From NCBI RefSeq assembly GCF_024704365.1, contig NZ_JAJDFY010000001.1, forward strand, positions 1,159,001 to 1,223,000: DNA of 64,000 nt, given 5' to 3'. This document shows, one piece after another, positions 54,770 to 64,000 of this stretch. The DNA comes from Thermomonas sp. S9 (GTDB taxonomy: Bacteria > Pseudomonadota > Gammaproteobacteria > Xanthomonadales > Xanthomonadaceae). Numbering within the stretch: position 1 is the stretch's first letter; each line of letters opens with the position of its first letter. The notes under the pieces were generated by a model, which was given only the letters and a program-made list of their open reading frames with translations, was not told the DNA's origin and searched no databases. Made by a program: the position numbers and the translations under genes.

Positions 54770-55821
54770 CAGCGGGCGCCCACGATCCGCGGCTCGGGTT
54801 CGATCGCCACCCCGAAGCGCGCCTGCACCGACGCGGCGATGCGCCGCGCCAGTTCCAGCAGTTGCAACCCGCTGGCCTGGCCGTGGTTGACCAGCACCAA
54901 CGCGTGCTCGGCGGAGACGCCGGCATCGCCGTCGCGGTGGCCCTTCCAGCCGCACTGGTCGATCAGCCAGGCCGCGGACAGCTTGCGGCTGTCGTCACCG
55001 GCGCCGCGGAACACCGGCATGCCGGGATGCGTGGCCCGCAGCGCATCGGCCTGCGTGGCGGGCACGATCGGGTTCTTGAAGAAGCTGCCGGCGTTGCCGA
55101 GCACGGCCGGGTCGGGCAGCTTGCGGCGGCGGATGCGGATCACGGCTTCCGCCACCTGGCTGGCGCGCGGCGCGGCACCTGCGCCCATCGCGCGCAGTTC
55201 CTCGGCGATGCCGGCGTAGTCCAGCCGCGGCGTGAACAGGCGGCTCAGGCGGAACTCGACGGCCGTCACCAGGTAGCGATCCGGCTGCCGCTTGAACAGG
55301 GAATCGCGATAGCCGAAGGCGCAGTCGTTCGCGGCCAGCCGGGCGAACCTGCCGGTGGCGCGATCGAACGCCTCCACCGCGTGCACGGACTCGCGTACCT
55401 CCACCCCGTAGGCGCCGATGTTCTGGATCGGCGCGGCGCCCACGGTGCCTGGGATCAGGGCCAGGTTCTCCAGCCCGGCCAGGCCGTGGCCCAGCGTCCA
55501 CAGCACGAAATCGTGCCAGACCACGCCGGCGTCGGCGCGCACGATGACGGCATCGCCGTCGTCCCCGAGCCGGGTGATCGCGCGGGCCTCCAGCGCCAGC
55601 ACTGCTCCCGGGGGATCTGCGACCAGCAGCAGGTTGCTGCCGCCGCCGAGGATCAGCAGGTCCGGATCGCGCAGCATCGCATAGCCGAACAGCTCCGGCA
55701 GGACGGCGGAATCGCTTACCTCCACCAGCATGGGCGCGCGTGCGCGCACGCCGAAGGTGTTGCGCGCATCCAGCCGGGCGTGTTCGGTGATGCGGTAGCC
55801 GGGGCCGCGCAGGCTGCTCAT
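54766..55821 (-). CDS. murB: UDP-N-acetylenolpyruvoylglucosamine reductase
   Basis: MurB reduces enolpyruvyl-UDP-GlcNAc to UDP-MurNAc with NADPH and FAD in peptidoglycan synthesis. The 351-residue type I enzyme has the N-terminal [15 protein letters not shown], the FAD-binding [32 protein letters not shown] and NIGAYGVEV. The catalytic Ser lies in [11 protein letters not shown] and the C-terminal Glu in IEPEPRIVG. The Tyr-bearing loop of type I enzymes (FGYRDSLFK) is present. It overlaps pyrD upstream (ATGA) and the EamA gene downstream (GTGA). Confidence 0.97.
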   Translation of the reverse strand: MSSLRGPGYRITEHARLDARNTFGVRARAPMLVEVSDSAVLPELFGYAMLRDPDLLILGGGSNLLLVADPPGAVLALEARAITRLGDDGDAVIVRADAGVVWHDFVLWTLGHGLAGLENLALIPGTVGAAPIQNIGAYGVEVRESVHAVEAFDRATGRFARLAANDCAFGYRDSLFKRQPDRYLVTAVEFRLSRLFTPRLDYAGIAEELRAMGAGAAPRASQVAEAVIRIRRRKLPDPAVLGNAGSFFKNPIVPATQADALRATHPGMPVFRGAGDDSRKLSAAWLIDQCGWKGHRDGDAGVSAEHALVLVNHGQASGLQLLELARRIAASVQARFGVAIEPEPRIVGARW

Positions 55822-56873
55822 TCCAGCGGAAGGTGACCGCGGCTGGGGGCTTCCTTGCGCCGGCGCAGGGCGTCCACGCATTCGCCGATCAGCGCCGGAC
55901 CGCGGTACACCAGGCCGGTGTAGGTCTGCACCAGCACCGCGCCGGCGGCCTGCTTGGTGGCGGCGTCGGCCCCGTGCAGGATGCCGCCCACGCCGACCAA
56001 CGGGATATCGTCGCGCAGGCGGGTGCGCAGCATGCGCAGCACGGTGGTGGCGCGCGACATCAGCGGCGCGCCGGACAGCCCGCCGGCCTGCTCGGCCAGC
56101 GGCGACTCCTCCACGCCTTCGCGCGCCAGGGTGGTGTTGGTGGCGATCACGCCGTCCACCTGCAGGTCGCCCAGCACGCGGCCGGCAGCGTCGATGTCGT
56201 TCTCCGACAGGTCGGGCGCGATCTTCACCAGCAGCGGCACGCGCCTGCCGTGGTGCGCCGCCAGCTTTTCCTGCTCCTCGCGCAGGGTGCCGACCAGCCG
56301 GCGCAGGGCCTGCTCTTCCTGCAACTCGCGCAGGCCGGCGGTGTTCGGCGAGGAGATGTTCACCGCCACGTAGTCGGCCACCGCGTACACCCGGCGCAGG
56401 CACAGCAGGTAGTCGGCCGCCGCGTCCTCGTTGGGGGTGTCCTTGTTCTTGCCGATGTTGATGCCGACCAGGCCGCTGCGGCGGCGCGCACGCTCGACGT
56501 TGCGCACCAGCACGTCCACGCCTTCGTTGTTGAAGCCCATGCGGTTGATCACCGCCTGCTGCGCGGGCAGTCGGAACAGGCGCGGGCGCGGGTTGCCCGG
56601 CTGCGGCAGCGGGGTCACCGTGCCCACCTCGACGAAGCCGAAGCCCAGCGCCAGCAGTGCATCCACGTGCGCGCCGTTCTTGTCCAGTCCGGCGGCCAGG
56701 CCGACCGGATTGGGGAAGGTCAGGCCGAAGGCCTTGGTCGGCAGCGGCCGTGGCGGGCTGGCCAGCAGCGGCGACAGGCCGCAGCGGTAGGCGGCTTCCA
56801 GCGCGGCGAGGCCGGCCCCATGTGCGCGTTCGCCGTCGAGGGCGAACAGGAACGGGCGGGAGAGCGCGTACAA
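55818..56873 (-). CDS. pyrD: Dihydroorotate dehydrogenase (quinone), class 2
   Basis: PyrD oxidises dihydroorotate to orotate and passes electrons to quinone at the inner membrane. The 351-residue class 2 enzyme has the membrane-facing N-terminal helices ([20 protein letters not shown]), [38 protein letters not shown], and [16 protein letters not shown], with catalytic Ser rather than the Cys of class 1. [19 protein letters not shown] binds phosphate of FMN. The start is TTG 56873, matching the family N-terminus; no ATG fits. It overlaps murB. Confidence 0.96.
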   Translation of the reverse strand: MYALSRPFLFALDGERAHGAGLAALEAAYRCGLSPLLASPPRPLPTKAFGLTFPNPVGLAAGLDKNGAHVDALLALGFGFVEVGTVTPLPQPGNPRPRLFRLPAQQAVINRMGFNNEGVDVLVRNVERARRRSGLVGINIGKNKDTPNEDAAADYLLCLRRVYAVADYVAVNISSPNTAGLRELQEEQALRRLVGTLREEQEKLAAHHGRRVPLLVKIAPDLSENDIDAAGRVLGDLQVDGVIATNTTLAREGVEESPLAEQAGGLSGAPLMSRATTVLRMLRTRLRDDIPLVGVGGILHGADAATKQAAGAVLVQTYTGLVYRGPALIGECVDALRRRKEAPSRGHLPLE

Positions 56874-56877
56874 GCCG

Positions 56878-57165
56878 TCAGTGCCCCGCGAAGGCCAGCA
56901 GCGCCGCCAGCCCGCCGAAGAACAGGATCGCCGCGGCCACCGCCAGCACCCCCAGCCCGATCACCAGATAGCCCATCACCAGCCCGGCGACTGCCAGCCC
57001 GTCGCCTTCCAGCGCCTGCGGCGCGCGCCGGATCTCGGCGCGGGCCAGGTGGCCGCATACGATCGCCACCACGCTGCCGAGGACAGGCAGCAGGGTCCAG
57101 CCGAGGATGCCGGCGACCAGGCTGACCACGGCCAGCGCGCTGGTTTGGCGAGGGGTGGCGTTCAT
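56878..57165 (-). CDS. Small DUF4190-type membrane protein
   Basis: This 95-residue inner-membrane protein has two hydrophobic hairpins: [20 protein letters not shown] and [20 protein letters not shown]. The polar turn between them, [20 protein letters not shown], matches the DUF4190 pattern (HxARxxIRR...G.GLA..GL..GY). The function of the family is unknown. The gene lies just upstream of pyrD (4 bases from its start), so they are probably co-transcribed on the minus strand. Confidence 0.85.
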   Translation of the reverse strand: MNATPRQTSALAVVSLVAGILGWTLLPVLGSVVAIVCGHLARAEIRRAPQALEGDGLAVAGLVMGYLVIGLGVLAVAAAILFFGGLAALLAFAGH

Positions 57166-57227
57166 GCGATGGGTCTCCCGTTGGCGGCCTCGAGGGTATC
57201 CCGCTCGCGGCCGCACGGGCCGGGCGG

Positions 57228-58761
57228 TTACAGGTCGAACTTGATGCCCTGGGCCAGCGGCAGGGCGTCAGAATAATTGATTGTATTGGTCTGGCGGCGC
57301 ATATAGGCCTTCCAGGCGTCGGAACCGGATTCGCGGCCGCCGCCGGTCTCCTTCTCGCCGCCGAACGCGCCGCCGATCTCGGCGCCGCTGGTGCCGATGT
57401 TGACGTTGGCGATGCCGCAGTCGCTGCCGGCCGCCGACAGGAACGCCTCGGCGCGCTTGAGGTTGGTGGTGAAGATCGCCGAGCTCAGGCCCTGCGGGAC
57501 CGCGTTCTGCATCGCGATGGCCTCGTCCAGCTCCGTGTACTTCATCACGTACAGGATCGGCGCGAAGGTCTCGTGCTGGACGATCTCGGCGTCGTTGCTC
57601 AGGCCGGTGATGATGGTGGGCAGCACGAAGTTGCCCGGGCGGTCGATCACCGCGCCGCCGGTTTCCACGGTGCCGCCCGCCGCCTTGGCCTTGGCGATGG
57701 CGTCGAGGTAGGCGTCCACGCCGTCCTGGCTGTTCAGCGGGCCCATCAGGTTGGCCGGGTCGGTGGGGTCGCCGATCTTCTTCTCCACCTGCTTGTAGGC
57801 GGCCACCAGCCTGGCCAGCACGTCGGCGTAGATGGATGCGTGCACGATCAGGCGGCGGGTGGTGGTGCAGCGCTGGCCGGCGGTGCCCACCGCGCCGAAC
57901 ACGATGGCCGGGATGGCAAGCGCGAGGTCGGCGGTCTCGTCCACGATGATCGCGTTGTTGCCGCCCAGCTCCAGCAGGCTGCGGCCCATGCGGCGCGCCA
58001 CGCGTTCGCCGACCATGCGGCCGACCCTGGTCGAGCCGGTGAAGCTGATCAGCGGGATGCGCGTGTCGTCCACGAACGCCGAAGCCAGCTCGGTGCCGGC
58101 ATCGTTGAACAGGAAGAAGATGTCCGGGAAGCCGCCCTTGCGCAGCGCCTCATTGCAGATCTTCATCGCCGCGATCGCCGACAGCGGGGTCTTGGGCGAG
58201 GGCTTCCAGATCGAGATGTCGCCGCACACCGCCGCGATGAAGCTGTTCCAGGCCCAGACTGCGACCGGGAAGTTGAACGCCGAGATGATCCCGACCAGGC
58301 CCAGCGGGTGCCACTGCTCGTACATGCGGTGACCCGGGCGCTCGGAGTGCATGGTCAGGCCGTACAGCTGGCGCGACAGGCCGACGGCGAACTCGCCGAT
58401 GTCGATCATCTCCTGCACCTCGCCGTCGCCTTCCGGCTTCGATTTGCCCATCTCCAGCGCGACCAGCGAGCCCAGCGCATCCTTGTGCGCGCGCAGCGCC
58501 TCGGCGCACAGGCGGATCGCCTCGCCACGCTTGGGGGGCCGGGGTGATGCGCCAGACCTTGAACGCGGCCTGGGCGCGGGCGACGATCAGGTCGTAGTCG
58601 GCCTGCGAGGACGCGTGCACGCGGCCCAGCACCTCGCCGGTGGTCGGGTTGACCGGCTCCAGCACGCCGGCGTCGCGGGTCTGCGACCATTCGCCGTTGC
58701 CGAGGTAGGTGCCGGATTCGACGGCGGCAAGGCCGAGTGCGGTGAGGACGGGGTGGGACAT
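57228..58761 (-). CDS. ALDH7-type aldehyde dehydrogenase (aminoadipate-semialdehyde class), frameshifted
   Basis: This NAD-dependent aldehyde dehydrogenase of about 510 residues is closest to the ALDH7 (antiquitin, AmaB/Pcd) group, which oxidises alpha-aminoadipate semialdehyde or piperideine-6-carboxylate in lysine breakdown. Motifs are [40 protein letters not shown], catalytic Glu in [11 protein letters not shown] and catalytic Cys in [13 protein letters not shown], the ALDH7 form. The end [20 protein letters not shown] also fits. A six-G run on the plus strand (58533-58538) has one base too many: ITPAPK should continue [20 protein letters not shown]. No other lysine-catabolic gene lies beside it. 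Confidence 0.92.
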
Positions 58762-58816
58762 GGCGAACTCCGGAACGGGCGCGCCGGCGTGTGCCAGCGG
58801 CAGGGTGTATGAGAAA

Positions 58817-58893
58817 TGGCGGCCCCGACACGATTCGAACGTGCGACCTTCCCCTTAGGAGGGGGACGCTCTATCCAGCTGAGCTACGGGGCC
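58817..58893 (-). tRNA. tRNA-Arg (anticodon CCT)
   Basis: The 77 nt include CCA. On the minus strand the acceptor stem GGCCCCG pairs with CGGGGCC. The anticodon arm TCCCC-CTCCTAA-GGGGA gives CCT, reading AGG, a rare codon in this high-GC genome. Confidence 0.97.
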
Positions 58894-58903
58894 ACGGCTC
58901 TTC

Positions 58904-58933
58904 ATTATTGCAGCAGGAGCCGGATACGGCCAA
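58904..58933 (-). promoter_or_regulatory. Putative promoter of tRNA-Arg(CCT)
   Basis: On the minus strand, TTGGCC (58928-58933) and AATAAT (58904-58909) have an 18-base spacer, 10 bases upstream of the tRNA. Confidence 0.5.
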
Positions 58934-59016
58934 TCCGCCGGAAGAAATGGCGTTTCGATGGGAGTTTTATGGCGGTTCGCCGGCTTCGTTTTGCGGCTTT
59001 GCCGCCCGTGGCGCGG

Positions 59017-59946
59017 TCACTCCAGTTGCCGCGCCGCCGGACCCGCGATCGGGGTGAGGTGCAGGTCGCTGGCCTGGCCGTGCGCGGCGAATGCCGCCTG
59101 CATCGCGTTGCCCACCTGCGCGGCGTGCGCGGCCGTCTCGCACCAGGCGAATACGCTGGGGCCCGCCCCGGAAATGCTGGCGCCCAGCGCACCGGCGTCC
59201 AACGCGGCGCGTTTCACCGCGTCGAATCCGGGGATGAGCGGTGCGCGGCGGGGTTCCACCAGCACATCGCAGAGGCCGGCCCGCACCAGCGAAGGATCGC
59301 CGCGTTCACAACCCAGCAGCACCTGGGCGAGATTGGCGCTCTGCGCCACGAACTCGGGCAGCGCGTAGGCACCCTGCAGCACGCGCCGCGCCTGCCGGGT
59401 TTCCAGCACCGCATGCGGATGCACCACCGCCGCGTGCCAGGCCGCCGGCACCGCGATCGGCAGCAGGCGTTCGGGGGTGGCCAGCACCAGCCCGCCGGCC
59501 AGCATCGGGCCCACGTTGTCGCCGGTGTGGCCGCCGCTGGCCAGCGACTCCCCGGCCAGCGCCAGCGGATACAGCGCGGCGATGTCCAGCGGCGCGTCCA
59601 GCAGTGCGTTGGCGGCGACCAGCGCGGCCACGCAGGACGCCGCCGAACCGCCCATGCCGGAGCCGAGCGGGATGCCCTTGTCGAGCTCGATTTCGAAGCC
59701 GAACGGCAGCGCCAGCGCCTCACGCAGCGCCATGAGTGCGGCCCCGGCGGTGTTGCGCTCCGGCTCCCGCGGCAAGTCGCGGACGCAGCCGCGGATGGCC
59801 GCGATGCGCACCGTCGGCGCGTCGATGCAGCGCACCGTGGCGGTGTCGCCGATGCCGGCGATGGGATGCCCCAGCAGGTCGAAGCCCACGCCGACATTGC
59901 CCACCGAGCCGGGGGAGAACGCGCGGGCCTGCGCAGCGCCGCTCAT
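59017..59946 (-). CDS. thrB: Homoserine kinase (GHMP family)
   Basis: ThrB phosphorylates homoserine on the way to threonine. The 309-residue GHMP kinase has the N-terminal [20 protein letters not shown], the ATP-binding [20 protein letters not shown] and the C-terminal motif [17 protein letters not shown]. The start at 59946 overlaps the upstream transporter stop (ATGA). Neither thrA nor thrC is adjacent, unlike thrABC operons of many xanthomonads, so its regulation may differ. Confidence 0.95.
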   Translation of the reverse strand: MSGAAQARAFSPGSVGNVGVGFDLLGHPIAGIGDTATVRCIDAPTVRIAAIRGCVRDLPREPERNTAGAALMALREALALPFGFEIELDKGIPLGSGMGGSAASCVAALVAANALLDAPLDIAALYPLALAGESLASGGHTGDNVGPMLAGGLVLATPERLLPIAVPAAWHAAVVHPHAVLETRQARRVLQGAYALPEFVAQSANLAQVLLGCERGDPSLVRAGLCDVLVEPRRAPLIPGFDAVKRAALDAGALGASISGAGPSVFAWCETAAHAAQVGNAMQAAFAAHGQASDLHLTPIAGPAARQLE

Positions 59947-61193
59947 GCCGTCGGGTCCGCCGCGGCGCGGGCATCGCCGCTGCGGGCGTCCACCACCACG
60001 GTCGCGGTCATGTCGGCGGTGACGTTGCCCACCGTCGCCAGCACGTCCGGGATGGCATCCACCGCCATCAGCACCGGCAGCGGGGCGACCGGCAGGCCCA
60101 TCGCGGAGGTGACCGGCAGGTTGGTGGCGAGGAAGATCGCCTGCCCTGGCAGGCCCACCGAGCCCATGCTCACCAGCACGGCCAGCGCCACGCCGGTGGC
60201 CAGCTGCGCGGCGGTCAGGTCCACCCCCAGCGCCCAGGCGATGAAGCTGGCGGTGGCCAGGTACTGGATTGGCGAGGCGATGCGGAACAGCGACACCGCC
60301 ATCGGCAGCACCAGTCCGGACACGCGCGCGGGGATGCCCAGCCGGTGCTGCGCGCTGTCCAGCATCGCCGGCAGGGTGGCCAGCGAGGACTGCGTGCTGG
60401 CCGCGACCGCCTGCACCGGCACCAGCCCGGCCACGAAATGGCGGAAGCGGCACTTGCCCACCGTGACCGCCACGGCGATCAGCAGCACCACCGCCAGCGC
60501 GTACAGCGCGCATTCCAGCAGGATGTAGATGCCCAGCGCCTGCAGCATCCCTAAGCCGGCGCGCGCGGCGAGCGCCAGCACCAGTGCGAAGATGCCCAGC
60601 GGCGCGGCGAGCAGCACCCAGTGCACGATCACGATCATGGCGTCGCTGATCGCCTTCAGCAGGCCGACCATCTGCGCGCGCGGCGCGGCCTCGAGCCGGG
60701 TCAGGGCGAACCCGAAGAACAGCGCGAAGCTCACCAGCGGCAGCATCGCGCTGGCCGCGGCGGCGGCGATGGCGTTGCCCGGGATCAGTGCGGTGAGGGC
60801 CTCCGCCCAGCCGCCGGAAGCGGTGGGCAGCGCCTCCCCGTGCCCACGCAGGGCGGCGGCCACCGTCGGGTCGGGCGTCAGCTGCGCCAGCGCCAGCGGT
60901 GCCAGCAGCGCGGTCATCGCGCCGGCGGCGGCGAGCAGCACGACGAACGTCAGGATCGCCCGCCGCGCCACCCGGCCGGAATGCGCGGCGTCGCTGGCCT
61001 GGTTGATGCCCACCACCACCAGCGCGAACACCAGCGGCACCACGGTCATCTGCAGGGCGTTGAGCCACAGCTTGCCGAACGGCTCGACGACGGCGGCGAT
61101 GCGCAGCCCCAGGTCGGGCGCCTGCCAGGCCAGCAGGAGGCCGATCAGGAGGCCGCCGGCAAGGCCGGCCAGGACGCGCGCGGTCTGGCTCAT
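59943..61193 (-). CDS. Dicarboxylate/amino acid:cation symporter (DAACS, SLC1-like)
   Basis: This sodium- or proton-coupled importer has 416 residues. It has the SLC1 layout with [20 protein letters not shown] at the start, [17 protein letters not shown], the serine-rich motif region [18 protein letters not shown] (HP1) and [18 protein letters not shown] (HP2). Substrates of the family are glutamate, aspartate, succinate, serine or threonine; given the coupling to thrB, an amino acid is plausible but not shown. The stop overlaps the thrB ATG, so the two are one operon. It is divergent from radA over 208 bases. Confidence 0.91.
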   Translation of the reverse strand: MSQTARVLAGLAGGLLIGLLLAWQAPDLGLRIAAVVEPFGKLWLNALQMTVVPLVFALVVVGINQASDAAHSGRVARRAILTFVVLLAAAGAMTALLAPLALAQLTPDPTVAAALRGHGEALPTASGGWAEALTALIPGNAIAAAAASAMLPLVSFALFFGFALTRLEAAPRAQMVGLLKAISDAMIVIVHWVLLAAPLGIFALVLALAARAGLGMLQALGIYILLECALYALAVVLLIAVAVTVGKCRFRHFVAGLVPVQAVAASTQSSLATLPAMLDSAQHRLGIPARVSGLVLPMAVSLFRIASPIQYLATASFIAWALGVDLTAAQLATGVALAVLVSMGSVGLPGQAIFLATNLPVTSAMGLPVAPLPVLMAVDAIPDVLATVGNVTADMTATVVVDARSGDARAAADPTA

Positions 61194-61401
61194 GGCGTGG
61201 CTCCCGGCGGCAGCACGTCGGTGCGGGACAGGGGCGGCAGTGCCGCCGGCAGGCGAATCGGCATCGGGCATCCGGGCGGGAAGAGGCAGGCCCGCAAGCA
61301 TGCCGCAGGCGCGGCGCGCGGTCATCCTCCGGCGCGCCTGCGTCTTACCCGGTGCGACCCGCGCCGGCTACAGTGGCGGTCTGTCCGTTCCGTGAGCCGC
61401 C

Positions 61402-62790
<1,389 letters not shown>

Positions 62791-62809
62791 CGCTCGCGCC
62801 TGGCCACGC

Positions 62810-63787
62810 TCAGGGGCGCAGCAGGACCTTGCCGGGGCGTCCCGGGCGCAGGCTGGCGGCCGCCGCCTGGGCGATGTCGGCGAGGTCGTGGATCGCATCC
62901 ACCGGCAGCCGTAGTTCGCCGGCCAGGGTGCGCTGCAGCAGTTCGCCCACCAGCCGGCGGCGGTCCTCGGCGGACAGGGCCTGGCTCGCCTTGCTGCCCC
63001 AGAATCCCTTCACGACGGCCTGCTTGAAGATCAGGTCGGCGGGCGAGAGCTGCATCGGCTCGCCGGTCAGCGCGCCGAACGACACCAGCACGCCGCCCTC
63101 GCCGAGCAGCGCCAGCAGCGCGCCACTGGCGCGGCCGCCGACCGAGTCGATCGCCGCCTGCGCCAGCCCCGGCCCGGTGATCGCGCGCACCTGCTGCATC
63201 CAGTCCGCGTGCGCGCTGCAGACCACGTGCGCGAGCCCAAGCGCGGTGAGTGCGGCGACGCCTTCCTCGCGGCGCACGATGTTGACCACCCGCAGGCCGC
63301 GCGCGCCGGCCAGCATCGCCAGCGCCTTGCCGACCGCGCCGTTGGCCGCGTTCTGCACGATCCACGCGCCGGCCGGCAGCGCCAGCGTCTCCAGCAGCAT
63401 CAGCGCGCTCAGCGGCATCGCCATCAGCTGCGCCGCGGTTTCGTCGGGGATGCCGTCCGGCAGCGGCACCGTCATCCGCGCCGGCGCGATGAAGTACTCG
63501 GCCCAGGTGCCGCGCCCGGCCGGGGTGACCACGCGCTGGCCGACCGCCAGGCCTTCCACGCCTTCGCCCAGCGCGTCCACGATGCCGACCGCCTCGCTGC
63601 CGCCGATCGCCGGCAGCGCGGGCCGGTAGCCGTACTGGCCGCGCACCGTGAGCAGGTCGTGGTTGTGGATCGGCGCCAGCAGGGTGCGGATGCGCAGCTC
63701 GCCTGCCTGCGGCTGCGGCAGCGGGGCATCGCCCAGGGCCAGCACCTGGGTGGGATCGCCGAAGCTCTGGTAGAGGGCGCTGCGCAT
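62810..63787 (-). CDS. Medium-chain dehydrogenase/quinone-oxidoreductase family protein
   Basis: This 325-residue MDR-superfamily oxidoreductase probably uses NADPH. The N-terminal GroES-like domain has GELRIRTLLAPIHNHDLLTV and PAIGGSEAVGIVDALGEGVE; the Rossmann domain has WIVQNAANGAVGKALAMLAG, a variant of the usual AxxGGVG loop. Zinc-ligand Cys residues of alcohol dehydrogenases are missing, which puts it near quinone oxidoreductases and MECR-type trans-2-enoyl reductases (the N-A-A-N-GAVG motif is MECR-like). The substrate is unknown. It lies 38 bases downstream of an EmrB-type gene on the same strand and is convergent with radA. Confidence 0.88.
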   Translation of the reverse strand: MRSALYQSFGDPTQVLALGDAPLPQPQAGELRIRTLLAPIHNHDLLTVRGQYGYRPALPAIGGSEAVGIVDALGEGVEGLAVGQRVVTPAGRGTWAEYFIAPARMTVPLPDGIPDETAAQLMAMPLSALMLLETLALPAGAWIVQNAANGAVGKALAMLAGARGLRVVNIVRREEGVAALTALGLAHVVCSAHADWMQQVRAITGPGLAQAAIDSVGGRASGALLALLGEGGVLVSFGALTGEPMQLSPADLIFKQAVVKGFWGSKASQALSAEDRRRLVGELLQRTLAGELRLPVDAIHDLADIAQAAAASLRPGRPGKVLLRP

Positions 63788-63825
63788 GTGGGGTTCTCCT
63801 GCGGGATGTGGATGGGTGCGAGGTT

Positions 63826-64000
63826 CAATGCCCGCCGGCCGCGGCGCCGCCGGCCTTGGCCGAGAACGGCGGCCTGGCCAGCCAGACGAACGCGATCACC
63901 AGCAGGAAGATGATGCCCAGCAGGTGGAAGATCTCGTTGAAGCCGATCTGCGTGGCCTGGTTGGCGATCATCCGGTCGAGCATGAACGCGCCGCGCTGGA
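63826..64000 (-). CDS. emrB: DHA2-family multidrug transporter (EmrB type), C-terminal end
   Basis: Only the last 57 residues are in the window. They read LDRMIANQATQIGFNEIFHL, then a last membrane segment LGIIFLLVIAFVWLARPPF and the tail SAKAGGAAAGGH before TGA. The segment before the last helix is the EmrB/QacA pattern of 14-helix major-facilitator exporters, usually paired with an EmrA adaptor encoded upstream. The rest of the gene lies beyond 64000. Confidence 0.85.

Overview
The window is high-GC chromosomal DNA from a gammaproteobacterium, most likely a member of the Lysobacteraceae (Xanthomonadaceae; Lysobacter, Luteimonas, Thermomonas and relatives). Three things point there: a lexA operator of the Xanthomonas type (TTAGTAGTATTACTACTAA), the lexA-recA-recX-alaS-csrA order, and the pilY1-pilE and fimT type IV pilus genes. 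I cannot name a genus.

Layout. 1-2.7 kb: end of a type IV pilus minor-pilin operon (pilY1, pilE). 2.9-7.1 kb: a TonB-dependent receptor, pncC and an unknown secreted or anchored protein. 7.1-12.7 kb: the SOS block lexA-recA-recX, then alaS and csrA. 12.7-16.5 kb: tRNA-Ser, tRNA-Arg, an IS3 scar, tRNA-Asn, fimT, uvrB and tRNA-Val. 16.7-24.5 kb: the translation block thrS-infC-rpmI-rplT-pheS-pheT-ihfA-merR, ending at tRNA-Pro. 24.6-29.4 kb: an accessory island bounded by broken IS5-type transposase pieces. It holds one tightly coupled minus-strand operon: patatin-like lipase, acetoacetate decarboxylase, an unknown 158-residue protein, 3-hydroxybutyrate dehydrogenase and a DUF302 protein. 29.6-36.4 kb: a small XRE regulator with a SulP transporter, then phoH, bcp, gcvR, dapA, a short bamC-like lipoprotein, fdxA and tRNA-Glu. 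36.5-42.1 kb: pcnB-folK-panB-panC-panD-pgi. 42.2-50.4 kb: a REC-Hpt protein, a YdbH/YdbL-type envelope lipid module, an ABC exporter and a GAF-GAF-GGDEF-EAL protein. 50.4-64 kb: xseA, ispG, an EamA transporter, murB, pyrD, an ALDH7-type dehydrogenase, tRNA-Arg, thrB with a dicarboxylate-type symporter, radA, a medium-chain oxidoreductase and the end of an EmrB-type transporter.

Sequence quality. At least 13 protein genes, including recA, alaS, uvrB and ispG, carry single-base frameshifts, mostly in short C or G runs. Protein homology continues cleanly in the new frame each time. Because recA, alaS and ispG are essential or near-essential, I read these as sequencing or assembly indels rather than real mutations. 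I annotate these genes at full span and give the position of each break.

Most interesting parts: the horizontally acquired 3-hydroxybutyrate/acetoacetate operon with its unknown coupled protein; a lexA operator that ends two bases before the start codon and implies a leaderless mRNA; an AUC start codon for infC; a 22-bp RNA stem between infC and rpmI; an AT-rich palindromic operator in front of the XRE-SulP pair; and a YdbL-type protein that is itself a lipoprotein and may combine the roles of YnbE and YdbL.
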